Positions 14,339 to 23,700 of a DNA stretch of 28,766 nucleotides are shown here, piece after piece. Source of the DNA: GWA2-49-15 sp964359085 (GTDB lineage Bacteria > Bdellovibrionota > Bacteriovoracia > Bacteriovoracales > Bacteriovoracaceae). The number at the start of each line of letters is the position of its first letter. Positions within the stretch are counted from its first letter, which is position 1. The stretch spans positions 1-28,766 of the forward strand of contig CAYHRT010000018.1 in NCBI GenBank assembly GCA_964359085.1. Reading direction: 5' to 3'. Under the pieces are notes generated by a model. That model was not told the DNA's origin. It did no database searches and saw only the letters and a program-made list of their open reading frames with translations. Made by a program: the position numbers and the translations under genes.

Positions 14339-17300
14339 ATGATTGAACGAATCATCGATTGGAGTGCTCACAATAAACTTCTCGTCTTTCTTCTCACGGC
14401 CGTGGCGATTATTGCAGCGACGGTGTGTTTGAAAACCATTCCACTCGATGCCATTCCGGATCTTTCCGATACTCAGGTCATCATCTACTCCAAGTGGGAC
14501 CGTTCTCCTGATATTATTGAGGATCAGGTTACCTATCCCATCGTGACAGCACTTTTGGGTGCGCCCAAGATTAAGGCGGTCCGGGGACTCTCGGATTTTG
14601 GTTATTCTTATGTCTACGTTATTTTCGAAGATGGGACTGATCTCTACTGGGCACGTTCTCGTGTTGTAGAATACTTAAGTAAAATTTTGCCAAGGCTACC
14701 TTCCGAGGTAAAAACCGAAATTGGGCCGGATGCCACAAGTGTCGGATGGGTTTATCAATATTCTCTTGTCGATGAATCTAACCGACTCAATCTTGCCGAA
14801 CTTCGAAGTATTCAAGACTGGCAACTCAAATTTCATCTTCAGGCAGTTCCAGGAGTTGCAGAAGTCGCTACACTCGGTGGTTTCGTCAAACAGTATCAAG
14901 TGAGTATTGATCCGAATAAACTCTTTCATTATGGGATGAACATCACGCAGGTGGTGAATGCGGTCCGTTCTGGTAACTCGGACACGGGAGGTCGTGTTGT
15001 CGAGTTTTCGGGAACCGAGTACATGGTGCGAGGTCGTGGCTATATTAAGAGCAAGGAAGATATCGAGAGTATTGTTGTCATGACAGACTCTCAAAGTGGT
15101 GTTCCGATTTTGGTCAAGCATTTAGGTCGAGTCGAGTTAGGGCCAGATATGCGTCGAGGAGTGGCAGAATTGAACGGGATGGGAGACGCAGTTGGCGGGG
15201 TAGCGATCATGCGCCAGGGGGAAAATGCCTTAAACGTTATCAATCGAGTGAAAGAGCGATTGGAAGAACTAAAACCTAGTCTTCCACCGGGCGTGAAGAT
15301 TGTACCAGTTTATGATCGGGCGGGTCTGATTGAAGGGGCCATCGAGACTCTCAAGCATGAGCTGAAAATTGAAGTCATAATCGTAAGCTTAGTGATTCTG
15401 CTTTTTTTATGGCATATTCCTTCGGCCACCGTTCCAATTATTACCATTCCAATTTCTGTTTTCTTGGCTTTCATTCCTTTGTATTTCACAGGACTCACTA
15501 CCAATATTATGTCGCTCGCGGGAGTGGCAATTTCAATTGGTGTTCTGGTAGATGGTGCCATTGTCGAAGTTGAAAATGCCTATAAAAAGTTGGAAGAATG
15601 GAATGCTTCAGGAAGGAAAGGGGATTTTCACCTAATCCGACTGAATGCCTTGAAGGAAGTCGGCCCTTCCGTATTTTTTTCCATTCTGGTGATTGCTGTA
15701 TCTTTTCTTCCGGTGTTTACGTTGGTTGATCAAGAGGGAAGGCTTTTTAAGCCGCTTGCCGTGTCCAAGACTTTGACCATGATGCTGGCTTCATGCTTGG
15801 CCATCACAGTTGACCCGGCCCTGCGCATGATGTTTACCAGGATGGATTATTTTAACTACCATCCTCTGAAGCTAACTCGCTTCACCGGTTCTATGCTCCA
15901 ACCTTTTATTAATTTTTACGAGCGCTTGAGAAAAGGAACCGTTTGGCTTGGTAATCAAGTTTTGGTGGGAAAATACTATCCAGAAGAAAAACATCCCATT
16001 AGTAAGATTTTATTTCGTATTTATGAACCTGCTGTGATTTTTGTGATCAAGCACAGCACCAAGACATTGATCGTTGCCGTTCTTTTGATGTTATCCACCA
16101 TTCCGATCTATTTAAAGCTCGGCTCTGAGTTTATGCCTACGCTGAATGAAGGGGCACTTCTCTATATGCCTACAGCATTTCCAGGAATGTCTGTAACGGA
16201 GGCCAGGCGAATTCTTCAAATTCAGGACAAACTCATTAAGGAATTTGAGGAAGTCGATACTGTTTTTGGTAAAGCAGGTCGAGCGGAGACACCCACCGAC
16301 CCGGCACCTTTTTCGATGGTAGAAACAACGGTGGTGCTTAAACCTTCATCCCAGTGGCCACCCGTGAAACGTTGGTACTCATCTTGGCCTCACTTTCTTC
16401 AGTCCCTCTTTCATTGGGTCATTCCTCCTCACCGCACCTTTGAGGAACTTCAGAATGATATGAACAACAAATTGCGGTTTGCTGGTATCCCAAATATTTG
16501 GACGATGCCGATCAAAAACCGTATTGATATGCTCTCGACAGGTATCAGGACTCCCATTGGGATTAAAGTTCTTGGCAAGGATCTCAAGGTTATTCAAAAT
16601 ATTGGTGAGCAAATCGAAGTTGCACTTCGCCCGATGGCGGGGACGAGAACTGTCTATGCCGAAAGGTCCGCAGGCGGTTACTACCTCGACTTCGTTTTGA
16701 ATCGCGATGAGCTTGCTCGCTACGGAATTTCAGTGGCCGATGCCCAGATGATCGTCAATACGGCGGTTGGCGGGGAAAATATCAGTTATACCATTGAGGG
16801 CCGAGAGCGCTATCCAATTAATGTGCGATATGCTCGTGAGTTTCGAGATGATATCAATGCCTTGAAGCGAGTTCTGGTTCCAACGCCTACTGGGGTTCAG
16901 ATTCCCATTACCCAGATTGCCGATATTCGTATGGTCGAGGGGCCGGCCATGATCAGAAATGAGAATGGAATGCTTGCAGGCTATGTTTATGTGGATATGA
17001 CGGGACGGGATGTTGGCGGTTATGTTCAGGAGGCAAAAAAAATAGTTGAGGACAAGGTGAAGGTTCCGACGGGGTATAGTCTCGTCTGGAGCGGACAGTA
17101 TGAAAATATGATTCGCGTGAAGGAACGCCTGAAGATCGTCATCCCACTTACAATTTTTATCATTGTGCTGCTTCTTTACATGAACACAAAATCGGGGATG
17201 AAAACAGCAATCGTGATGTTGGCCGTGCCATTTTCTCTGATTGGTAGCGTATGGCTTTTATACCTTCTGGGTTACAACATTTCTATCGCCGTTTGGGTTG

Positions 17301-17695
17301 GAATGATTGCTCTAATGGGCCTCGATGCTGAAACTGGTGTCTTCATGCTACTCTATCTTGATATCGCCTATGAGGATCAGGTTCGCGCCGATAGGATGCG
17401 GACCATGGCCGATCTTGACGAAGCTATCTTGCATGGAGCGGTTAAAAGAATTCGACCCAAGATGATGACGGTTATGACTACATTTATGGGGCTTCTACCT
17501 ATTATGTGGGCCACCGGTCCTGGAGGAGATGTTATGCGAAGAATCGCCGCGCCGATGGTGGGCGGTCTTGCCACTAGCTTCATTCTGGAATTGCTGGTAT
17601 ACCCGGTAATTTTTCATATATGGAAATGGAAATTTGTGATGAAAGATGGCACAGTTATCCCCACACCTTCTGTACACGTACTCAAGGCCCATTAA
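14339..17695 (+). CDS. cusA: CusA-type heavy-metal RND efflux pump
   Basis: The 1118-residue inner-membrane pump has the RND layout: a TM at 13-33, a large periplasmic loop, a block of TMs, a second large loop and the final TM block. The TM4 proton relay reads SIGVLVDGAIVEVENAYK. Three Met that align with the Cu(I)/Ag(I) cluster of E. coli CusA are present: Met617 (FPGMSVTEAR), Met660 (DPAPFSMVETT) and Met731 (RIDMLSTGIRTPIG). This supports Cu(I)/Ag(I), not Zn/Co/Ni. It is longer than CusA (about 1047): extra residues lie around 520-550 (FNYHPLKLTRF to YYPEEKHPIS) and 670-700 (KRWYSSWPHFLQSLFHWVIPPHR). Third gene of the operon; the ferredoxin follows 16 bases later. Confidence 0.93.
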   Translation: MIERIIDWSAHNKLLVFLLTAVAIIAATVCLKTIPLDAIPDLSDTQVIIYSKWDRSPDIIEDQVTYPIVTALLGAPKIKAVRGLSDFGYSYVYVIFEDGTDLYWARSRVVEYLSKILPRLPSEVKTEIGPDATSVGWVYQYSLVDESNRLNLAELRSIQDWQLKFHLQAVPGVAEVATLGGFVKQYQVSIDPNKLFHYGMNITQVVNAVRSGNSDTGGRVVEFSGTEYMVRGRGYIKSKEDIESIVVMTDSQSGVPILVKHLGRVELGPDMRRGVAELNGMGDAVGGVAIMRQGENALNVINRVKERLEELKPSLPPGVKIVPVYDRAGLIEGAIETLKHELKIEVIIVSLVILLFLWHIPSATVPIITIPISVFLAFIPLYFTGLTTNIMSLAGVAISIGVLVDGAIVEVENAYKKLEEWNASGRKGDFHLIRLNALKEVGPSVFFSILVIAVSFLPVFTLVDQEGRLFKPLAVSKTLTMMLASCLAITVDPALRMMFTRMDYFNYHPLKLTRFTGSMLQPFINFYERLRKGTVWLGNQVLVGKYYPEEKHPISKILFRIYEPAVIFVIKHSTKTLIVAVLLMLSTIPIYLKLGSEFMPTLNEGALLYMPTAFPGMSVTEARRILQIQDKLIKEFEEVDTVFGKAGRAETPTDPAPFSMVETTVVLKPSSQWPPVKRWYSSWPHFLQSLFHWVIPPHRTFEELQNDMNNKLRFAGIPNIWTMPIKNRIDMLSTGIRTPIGIKVLGKDLKVIQNIGEQIEVALRPMAGTRTVYAERSAGGYYLDFVLNRDELARYGISVADAQMIVNTAVGGENISYTIEGRERYPINVRYAREFRDDINALKRVLVPTPTGVQIPITQIADIRMVEGPAMIRNENGMLAGYVYVDMTGRDVGGYVQEAKKIVEDKVKVPTGYSLVWSGQYENMIRVKERLKIVIPLTIFIIVLLLYMNTKSGMKTAIVMLAVPFSLIGSVWLLYLLGYNISIAVWVGMIALMGLDAETGVFMLLYLDIAYEDQVRADRMRTMADLDEAILHGAVKRIRPKMMTVMTTFMGLLPIMWATGPGGDVMRRIAAPMVGGLATSFILELLVYPVIFHIWKWKFVMKDGTVIPTPSVHVLKAH

Positions 17696-17711
17696 TTTAA
17701 GGAGAAATTTC

Positions 17712-17984
17712 ATGTATAAATATCACGTCTTTGTTTGTGAATCGTGCCAATACGAAACGGATAAAGGAAGTAGTGATCCGTCATTGGGAAAAATGTTGAG
17801 AAAAAATATGAGCATTAAGGCCAAGGAGATCTTTCCCAAAGGAGAGGTCTGTGTTAGCGGGAGTGGATGTCTCGGGCAATGCGAAAAAGGGATAAGCAGC
17901 GTTATTTACCCCAAGGGACAGTGGATTTTTGATTTAAGGCCGGGGAGTGAGGAAAGAATTCTCAAGGAATTGCTGAAAGAGTAA
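17712..17984 (+). CDS. Thioredoxin-like [2Fe-2S] ferredoxin, tail of cus operon
   Basis: The 90-residue cytoplasmic protein starts at ATG 17712 with AAGGAG seven bases upstream; a longer reading from 17646 overlaps cusA and is rejected. It fits the thioredoxin-like [2Fe-2S] ferredoxin family: N-terminal strand YHVFVCESC (Cys9, Cys12), then KAKEIFPKGEVCVSGSGCLGQCEKG (Cys47, Cys53, Cys57) and a C-terminal helix. The family normally has its first two Cys about 12 residues apart; here they are CxxC, so the cluster ligands may be Cys9 or Cys12 plus Cys53 and Cys57. It is 16 bases after cusA with a good ribosome site, so it is co-transcribed. A role in copper stress (sensor or electron carrier) is not established. 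Confidence 0.8.
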   Translation: MYKYHVFVCESCQYETDKGSSDPSLGKMLRKNMSIKAKEIFPKGEVCVSGSGCLGQCEKGISSVIYPKGQWIFDLRPGSEERILKELLKE

Positions 17985-18031
17985 GCATTTTAAGTTTCCT
18001 ATTCCTATCAAGTTGTTCATAATTACTGATT

Positions 18032-19024
18032 ATGCCAAAAGTATGTCTGACGGGTATTAAACCTACCGGAAATCCCCATCTGGGTAACTATTTAGGTGCC
18101 ATTCGCCCGGCCATTCGAATGGCGCAGTCAGGGGACTATGCAGGTTACTATTTCATTGCCGATTACCACTCCCTGACAGCGGTTCATAATGGTAAAGAAT
18201 TAAATCAATACATTTATGAGGTCGCGGCAACTTGGATGGCCTTTGGTCTCGATCCCAAGCAAGTGGTGCTTTACCAGCAAAGTCATATTCCCGAGGTGGT
18301 GGAATTACATTGGATTCTGTCCTGTTTTACCGCCAAGGGGCACATGAACCGTGCCCATGCCTATAAGGCCATAGTGCAGGAAAATGAAAATAGTGGGCGT
18401 GATCCCGATCTTGGGGTGAATATAGGACTGTACACTTATCCAGTGTTGATGTCGGCCGATATTTTACTGCTCCAGTCAGATGTGGTGCCAGTTGGACCTG
18501 ACCAACTTCAGCATCTCGAAATTGCCAGAGAGATCGCTCAATCTTTTAATTTCGTCTATGGCGATCTTTTAAAACTACCCAAGGCCTTAGAACAAAGTGT
18601 TCCGCTTATTCCTGGTCTGGATGGGCGAAAGATGAGTAAAAGTTATCAAAATACCATCCCTCTTTTTGTTAGTGAGAAGGATTTAAGAAAGCTTATTAAT
18701 AAAATTAAAACTGATAGTTTGCCTCCAGAGACTCCCAAAAATCCGGATGAATCTCTAATTTTTACGTTGTATAAATTTTTTGCCACGCCTGAAGAAATTG
18801 ATAATTTAAAAGCATGGTACTTGAAAGGGATTGGTTGGGGAGACGCTAAGTCCCAACTTTTTGAGGCCATTAACAGAGAATTACAATTACCACGTCAGCG
18901 CTATCAAGAATTAATTGCCAATAAAGTAGAGATTAATCGGATTTTAAAAGAGGGTGCCGAGCGTGTTCGTCCCCAGGCCCAAGCATTGCTAAAGATAATT
19001 AAGAAAGCTATTGGGGTGCTTTAA
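18032..19024 (+). CDS. trpS: Tryptophan-tRNA ligase
   Basis: Class I aminoacyl-tRNA synthetase of 330 residues, the normal bacterial size, charging tRNA-Trp with Trp and ATP. The HIGH-type motif is TGIKPTGNPHLGNYLGA at residues 7-23, and the KMSKS loop is DGRKMSKSYQNTIPLF near residues 196-211. QSDVVPVGPDQLQHLEIARE is the conserved Trp-binding region of TrpS. The ATG at 18032 has no Shine-Dalgarno (AATTACTGATT precedes), but the motifs place the N-terminus correctly. It starts a new plus-strand unit 47 bases after the ferredoxin; no terminator lies in between. The next gene follows after 2 bases. Confidence 0.96.
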   Translation: MPKVCLTGIKPTGNPHLGNYLGAIRPAIRMAQSGDYAGYYFIADYHSLTAVHNGKELNQYIYEVAATWMAFGLDPKQVVLYQQSHIPEVVELHWILSCFTAKGHMNRAHAYKAIVQENENSGRDPDLGVNIGLYTYPVLMSADILLLQSDVVPVGPDQLQHLEIAREIAQSFNFVYGDLLKLPKALEQSVPLIPGLDGRKMSKSYQNTIPLFVSEKDLRKLINKIKTDSLPPETPKNPDESLIFTLYKFFATPEEIDNLKAWYLKGIGWGDAKSQLFEAINRELQLPRQRYQELIANKVEINRILKEGAERVRPQAQALLKIIKKAIGVL

Positions 19025-19026
19025 AA

Positions 19027-19890
19027 ATGGCCCAGCAAAAAAAACGTCTCTCGTATAATGTTGAAGGGCCGTGCTTTGTTGATTCCACCTGTATTGATTG
19101 CGCTTCTTGCCATTGGATTGCCCCGGATATTTTTGGTGATCGAGACGGCACATACTATGTGAAAAAAAATCCAGAGACTCCCCAAGACTTGGAACGATTC
19201 CAAATGAGTCTTTTATCGTGTCCAACAAACTCAATTGGTGACCAGGCAAAGCGTTCTATTCGCAAGGCCATGGATGCGCTTCCCCATCTGCTTGAAGAAG
19301 ATGTCTATTTTTGCGGGTTTACTTCACACAGAAGTTTTGGAGCACAAAGCTATTTTATAAAACATCAAGATGGTAATTGGCTTGTAGATTCTCCAAAGAT
19401 GACACCATACTTGGTCGAGCGTTTTAAAGAATTAGGTGGACTGAAATACATTTTTATTACTCATCAAGACAATGTGGCCGATGCTTTTCATTATGCTGAG
19501 ATTTTCAAGTCTTCCGTAATTATGCATATCAAGGATGCTGGAGCAGGTCTCAAAATAGACATTTGTATTAAAAAGGATGCGCGCACCGAGATGGGACCTT
19601 TTGCCATTATTCCGACTCCCGGTCACACTCAGGGTTCTCTCTGTCTTCTTTATAAGGAGAAATTTCTCTTCACGGGAGATCATCTTTATTTCGAGAACGG
19701 TCTCAATGTATTCAGTGAATATTGCTGGTTTGATTTCGAGGAACAAATATTGTCTGTGGAAAAGCTAAGAAAATTTACTGAAGTGGAATGGATTCTGCCA
19801 GGGCATGGCGGGAAAAAGAAAATCGAGCGTGGAACTTTTTCTCATGCCATTGATCAGATGATTACTATGATTAAGAGTACATATAAATAA
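19027..19890 (+). CDS. Ferredoxin-metallo-beta-lactamase fusion protein
   Basis: 287 residues. The N-terminal 70 residues are a single-cluster ferredoxin: Cys22, Cys25 and Cys28 (STCIDCASCHWIAP) and Cys64 in LLSCPTNSIGD give a [4Fe-4S] set, with an extra Cys16. The C-terminal part is a metallo-beta-lactamase fold: THQDNVADA (His146, Asp148, Asp152), PTPGHTQGS (His200), LFTGDHLYF (Asp218) and LPGHGGK (His260). The first metal motif lacks the normal HxHxDH: two of its His are replaced, as in the related ferredoxin-MBL family seen in plants and cyanobacteria with HRDDVADH. The substrate is unknown. It lies between trpS and an E2-like acyltransferase, all closely spaced. Confidence 0.85.
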   Translation: MAQQKKRLSYNVEGPCFVDSTCIDCASCHWIAPDIFGDRDGTYYVKKNPETPQDLERFQMSLLSCPTNSIGDQAKRSIRKAMDALPHLLEEDVYFCGFTSHRSFGAQSYFIKHQDGNWLVDSPKMTPYLVERFKELGGLKYIFITHQDNVADAFHYAEIFKSSVIMHIKDAGAGLKIDICIKKDARTEMGPFAIIPTPGHTQGSLCLLYKEKFLFTGDHLYFENGLNVFSEYCWFDFEEQILSVEKLRKFTEVEWILPGHGGKKKIERGTFSHAIDQMITMIKSTYK

Positions 19891-19901
19891 GGAAGTATAA
19901 A

Positions 19902-20756
19902 ATGGGAAAAGTTTCGTTGCGCCCTCTTCGGGATTCATCAGTTTTCCGCAAGATGGCCATGGGTACATGGGCGGTCGCCAAGGACCCAACAGTGTATGGT
20001 CTTCTAGAGATTGACTTAAGTAAAACATTGGCCATGTTAGATGAGTATCAGAAAAAAAATAATGTAAAAATTACTCCGGCACATTTAGTGGGTAAGGCCG
20101 TGGCCTATTGTATGAAACGCCGTCCTGAAATTAATGGAATGATTCGAGGGAAAAAGATCTATTTGCGAGAACATGTCTCGCTCTTCTACCAGGTTAACAT
20201 TCCAGGTGAGGGAGCGGATAAAGTAACAAAGGCCACGTTATCCGGGGCAGTCCTTCATGAGGCAGAGAATTTCACGCTTGCTAAAATTTCTGCAGAGCTG
20301 GCGCGGAAAGCACAGACCTTACGTGAAGGAAAAGATTTAGAAATCAAGCGCAATATGGAGCTTTTTAGGTTTATACCCTGGAGACTTACGGGTTTATATT
20401 TAGATTTTGTGAGCTGGCTCATGTACGGTCTTAACTTGGATTTATCATTTCTAGGAGTACCCAAAGACCCTTTTGGTTCCATCATGATTACTAATATTGG
20501 TGGACTTGGTTTGGACATTGCCTTTGCTCCTTTGGTGCCCTATTCAAGAGTTCCCGTTTTATTGGCGGTAGGTGCAATTACGAACCGGCCATGGGTTGTG
20601 GACAATCAGATTGTCATTCGTCCGATACTTCCCATTGGCGCAACCTTTGATCACCGTCTTATCGATGGCATTCATGCCGCCCAAATGGCCCATGATTTTA
20701 AAAAGTGTTTCAATGAGCCAGAGAAGTATCTTTTTTCCGACGACAACTGTAACTGA
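19902..20756 (+). CDS. 2-oxo acid dehydrogenase E2 catalytic-domain acyltransferase, lipoyl-less
   Basis: 284 residues with only the catalytic (CAT-like) fold of E2 acyltransferases. The N-terminus has PLRDSSVFRKMAMGTWAVAKDPTVYG, the middle KITPAHLVGKAVAYCMKRRPEING, and the C-terminus the active-site motif FDHRLIDGIHA with His251 and Asp255. No lipoyl or E1/E3-binding domain precedes it. It therefore cannot be a normal pyruvate-type E2; stand-alone E2-like acyltransferases of this kind are known but of unclear substrate. An inserted stretch near residues 150-185 is aromatic and hydrophobic (FRFIPWRLTGLYLDFVSWLMYGL) and could touch the membrane. AAGGAAG precedes the ATG. Its 3' end overlaps the opposite-strand lipoprotein by 47 bases. 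Confidence 0.85.
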   Translation: MGKVSLRPLRDSSVFRKMAMGTWAVAKDPTVYGLLEIDLSKTLAMLDEYQKKNNVKITPAHLVGKAVAYCMKRRPEINGMIRGKKIYLREHVSLFYQVNIPGEGADKVTKATLSGAVLHEAENFTLAKISAELARKAQTLREGKDLEIKRNMELFRFIPWRLTGLYLDFVSWLMYGLNLDLSFLGVPKDPFGSIMITNIGGLGLDIAFAPLVPYSRVPVLLAVGAITNRPWVVDNQIVIRPILPIGATFDHRLIDGIHAAQMAHDFKKCFNEPEKYLFSDDNCN

Positions 20757-23700
20757 TTTCAATTCCTAATGATTTAATGTTGTAATCATATTTCGTCGAG
20801 TTGTGATAAGTCGTACGCAACTCTAATTCTGTTAGCCCTCCGGGATTTACGACATGCATGTGTTCGTCATTAAAGTCGAGGAAATTGCTAAAAAGTGAGC
20901 GAATAGGAGAAACTGGCTCCATACGTCTTCCGTTTGGATGAAAGTCATCATAAACATGAACCCAACTAAATTGACTGGACTGTGCCAAGTCGGTGCGCTC
21001 AAAATAATAAATTTCCGAGTCTTTTTTGAGATAAAACTTTCCTGGATGAGTGATCTCGATCGCCATTCTTGTATTGGATGCAGCTTCGCGCCTGGCGACG
21101 TCAGATTGAGTAATTAGAATATTTTTGATTCGGATATCTTCTTCGTCACGAGGAAAAAAATCTGGTTTTGTAGTATCAATTTTAACAGATTCTCCTCTGT
21201 TTAATGCTTCAACTTGTTCCTTCCCAAGGTAAAAGCTCATATGAGTATTATAATAATTTCGTTGCCCCATGGAGACGGCATCAAAATTTTGTTGTGCCAT
21301 TTCTCTCAGATCTTTCTTGAGAAATTCCCGCAGGGACGTTATGGCATCCGATAAATTCGTTGGCTGTTCTTTCCTAATTATTCTCGTTAACTCATTTAAA
21401 ACCGAACCTAAATTAATGCTTTCCTTGCTTGGGGCAAGATACTCATAGTTGTAGGCCTTAATCATTTGATAGCGGTACATTTTTAATCGATCAAGCGCCA
21501 GTTGTTCAAATTGCGACAGAAGAATCACGCTTTCGGGCGATAAAATATCTACATTATTAACAATATCTTCTTGAATCCTTGTAATTTGATTGGAAAGGAC
21601 GAGGCGTTCGGCCTCAAGTTGCCCCATGATCTGTTCCAATTCGGCCAGAAATTTCATTACCTTGGACTTTCGGTCCTGCAGTTTTAAAATATCGCTCAAC
21701 AGCTTTTGATAGACAGGGTGCGAGGTCTTGATCATGGCAATTTCTGCTTTAATTGAATCCGGAGTAAGATCTAATTTTTTCCAAAGCTCCGCTTGATTGA
21801 TAAGTTCTTCATAGATTGGAGAATAAAATTTCTTAATACTCTCTAAATAGGCCGATCTCTCCTCTGAGGACATACTCTGGAAGTTCTCGAAAGATATTTT
21901 TTTGTAGTTTCCATTCCAATCCTCTTTTGATTGTCTTAATCTTGTGACGGCGACCACAGATTCAAGCAAGGTAGGAATTTCCTTAAGCCTTGCATAACCA
22001 TCATCAGAATCTTGCGCTCTAAGCACCGCTTCAATGATACTGCCTGCTCCTCCCAATGCCGGTTGTCCGGCGGGAATGCTTTTGGCCAAGGCCGCCAGAC
22101 CAAGGAGGATGCGTTTGGTTTTCTTCTTTCGTTGTTGATGTTCAACATTTGCTTGAGCGGTTTGTTCAATTTCTTTATTGAGTTCTTCAATTCGGGCAAG
22201 AAGGAATTTTTCATTTCTGCTTATTTCTTCCAGGTCGCCTTTAATTTTTGGAACTTCAATGAAAATTTTTGTTGTGGCCGCATAACCATTTTCAAGTTGC
22301 GCGTAGAATTTCTCCACCGCCGCTTTCCTGGCATCTTTTTGGGCATTGAGACTGGCCTCTCGGTTTTGGACCCAAGCTGACAGATACAGCATCGCTAAAT
22401 AATCATCGATCTGGCTTTGATACAGAGACCCATTGGTATTCAAGTCTAGTCCTGGCATCCATGATTTAGAGTGTCCAAAATAATCGAGATTTAATTCGAG
22501 GTTATATAATTTTTGGAGTGCCAGCATTTTTGTCTGTGAAAGAATATCTGACTTTTCTTGCGGTGAAAATGTGCGAACAAAATTTACAATTTCCGAATAC
22601 TCCTTCTTGGCATCTTCGCCATACCCTTGGGAGAAAAGCTCGTTGGCAAATTTCAGTTTGAAGGTCGAATATAAGGAATGGGACATGGCTTCTAAATAAT
22701 CTACCGGCTTTATTTCACCTTTGACTATGCTTGCGATCAATACGGGAGAATGTGCGTCTGTACCTGGCAGGGTTGTTGAGCAGTACTCCTGCCGAGCAGG
22801 ATGATGAGTCTCATACCCCGCCTGTATCTGAATAAGTGCTTCTCTTGGAAGTCCTGCCTGACCACCTTTGAACGTTCCTGCACTTTCTCCTGGTATACCA
22901 TTTGTTGATGAAAAATAGCTTTCCATCTCCTCTAGAGGAATATTTGATATTATCATGGAAGCTTTGCCACCTGTACCTGGCCGGCCTCCTGCGATTGCAT
23001 GTGCGCCAGAAGTCGGACAGGTACAGTTCTCACCTTCCACAACTTTAAGTTCTCTGTCATTGCACATTTTTATTTTTATTCTTGAATGATCGCGCTCGTC
23101 TTCGATCCAACACTTCTTATCTGGATATCCCATTACGCAAATTGGATTACTCCTTGTGCTTGCATCACTTCCATCGAATCCTGCTTGTCCTGGGCCTGCG
23201 TTTTGGCCTTGCCCGCCGGTTGATACAAAACGTTTTGCTGTTGTTGTAAGATGGGAAGAAACAATGCTTTCTACATATATTTCAAAGTTTCCTGCATCAA
23301 GTCCATTTTTCCCATTCTGAAACTTGGAAACAGGTATGTGGAAAGGCCTTGGAGAGGTATCAATTTTTGTATCACCTTCAAAAAATAAATTCTTTGCCCG
23401 AATAATGACATCAGTTTGTGGTAGGTGAATGCTACTTTTAAATACAATCGTTTCAGCATCAATTTCCAATCTCTTGATATCATCCTTATTATGAATTATT
23501 TCATAGATTTCCGTCGCTAATTTTGGACCGATTTCAAGATGTAATCCTACGATTTTAACTGACCGTGCTCCTTCCTGGAAATTAAGATGATTAAGCGTTT
23601 TAATGTCTTTCAATCTAGTCTCTTGAATGAGATAAAATTCTTTTGAGTTCTTATCAGGTCGGAGACCTTGTTGGTCTACAAATTTACCCGTTTGTAGGAA

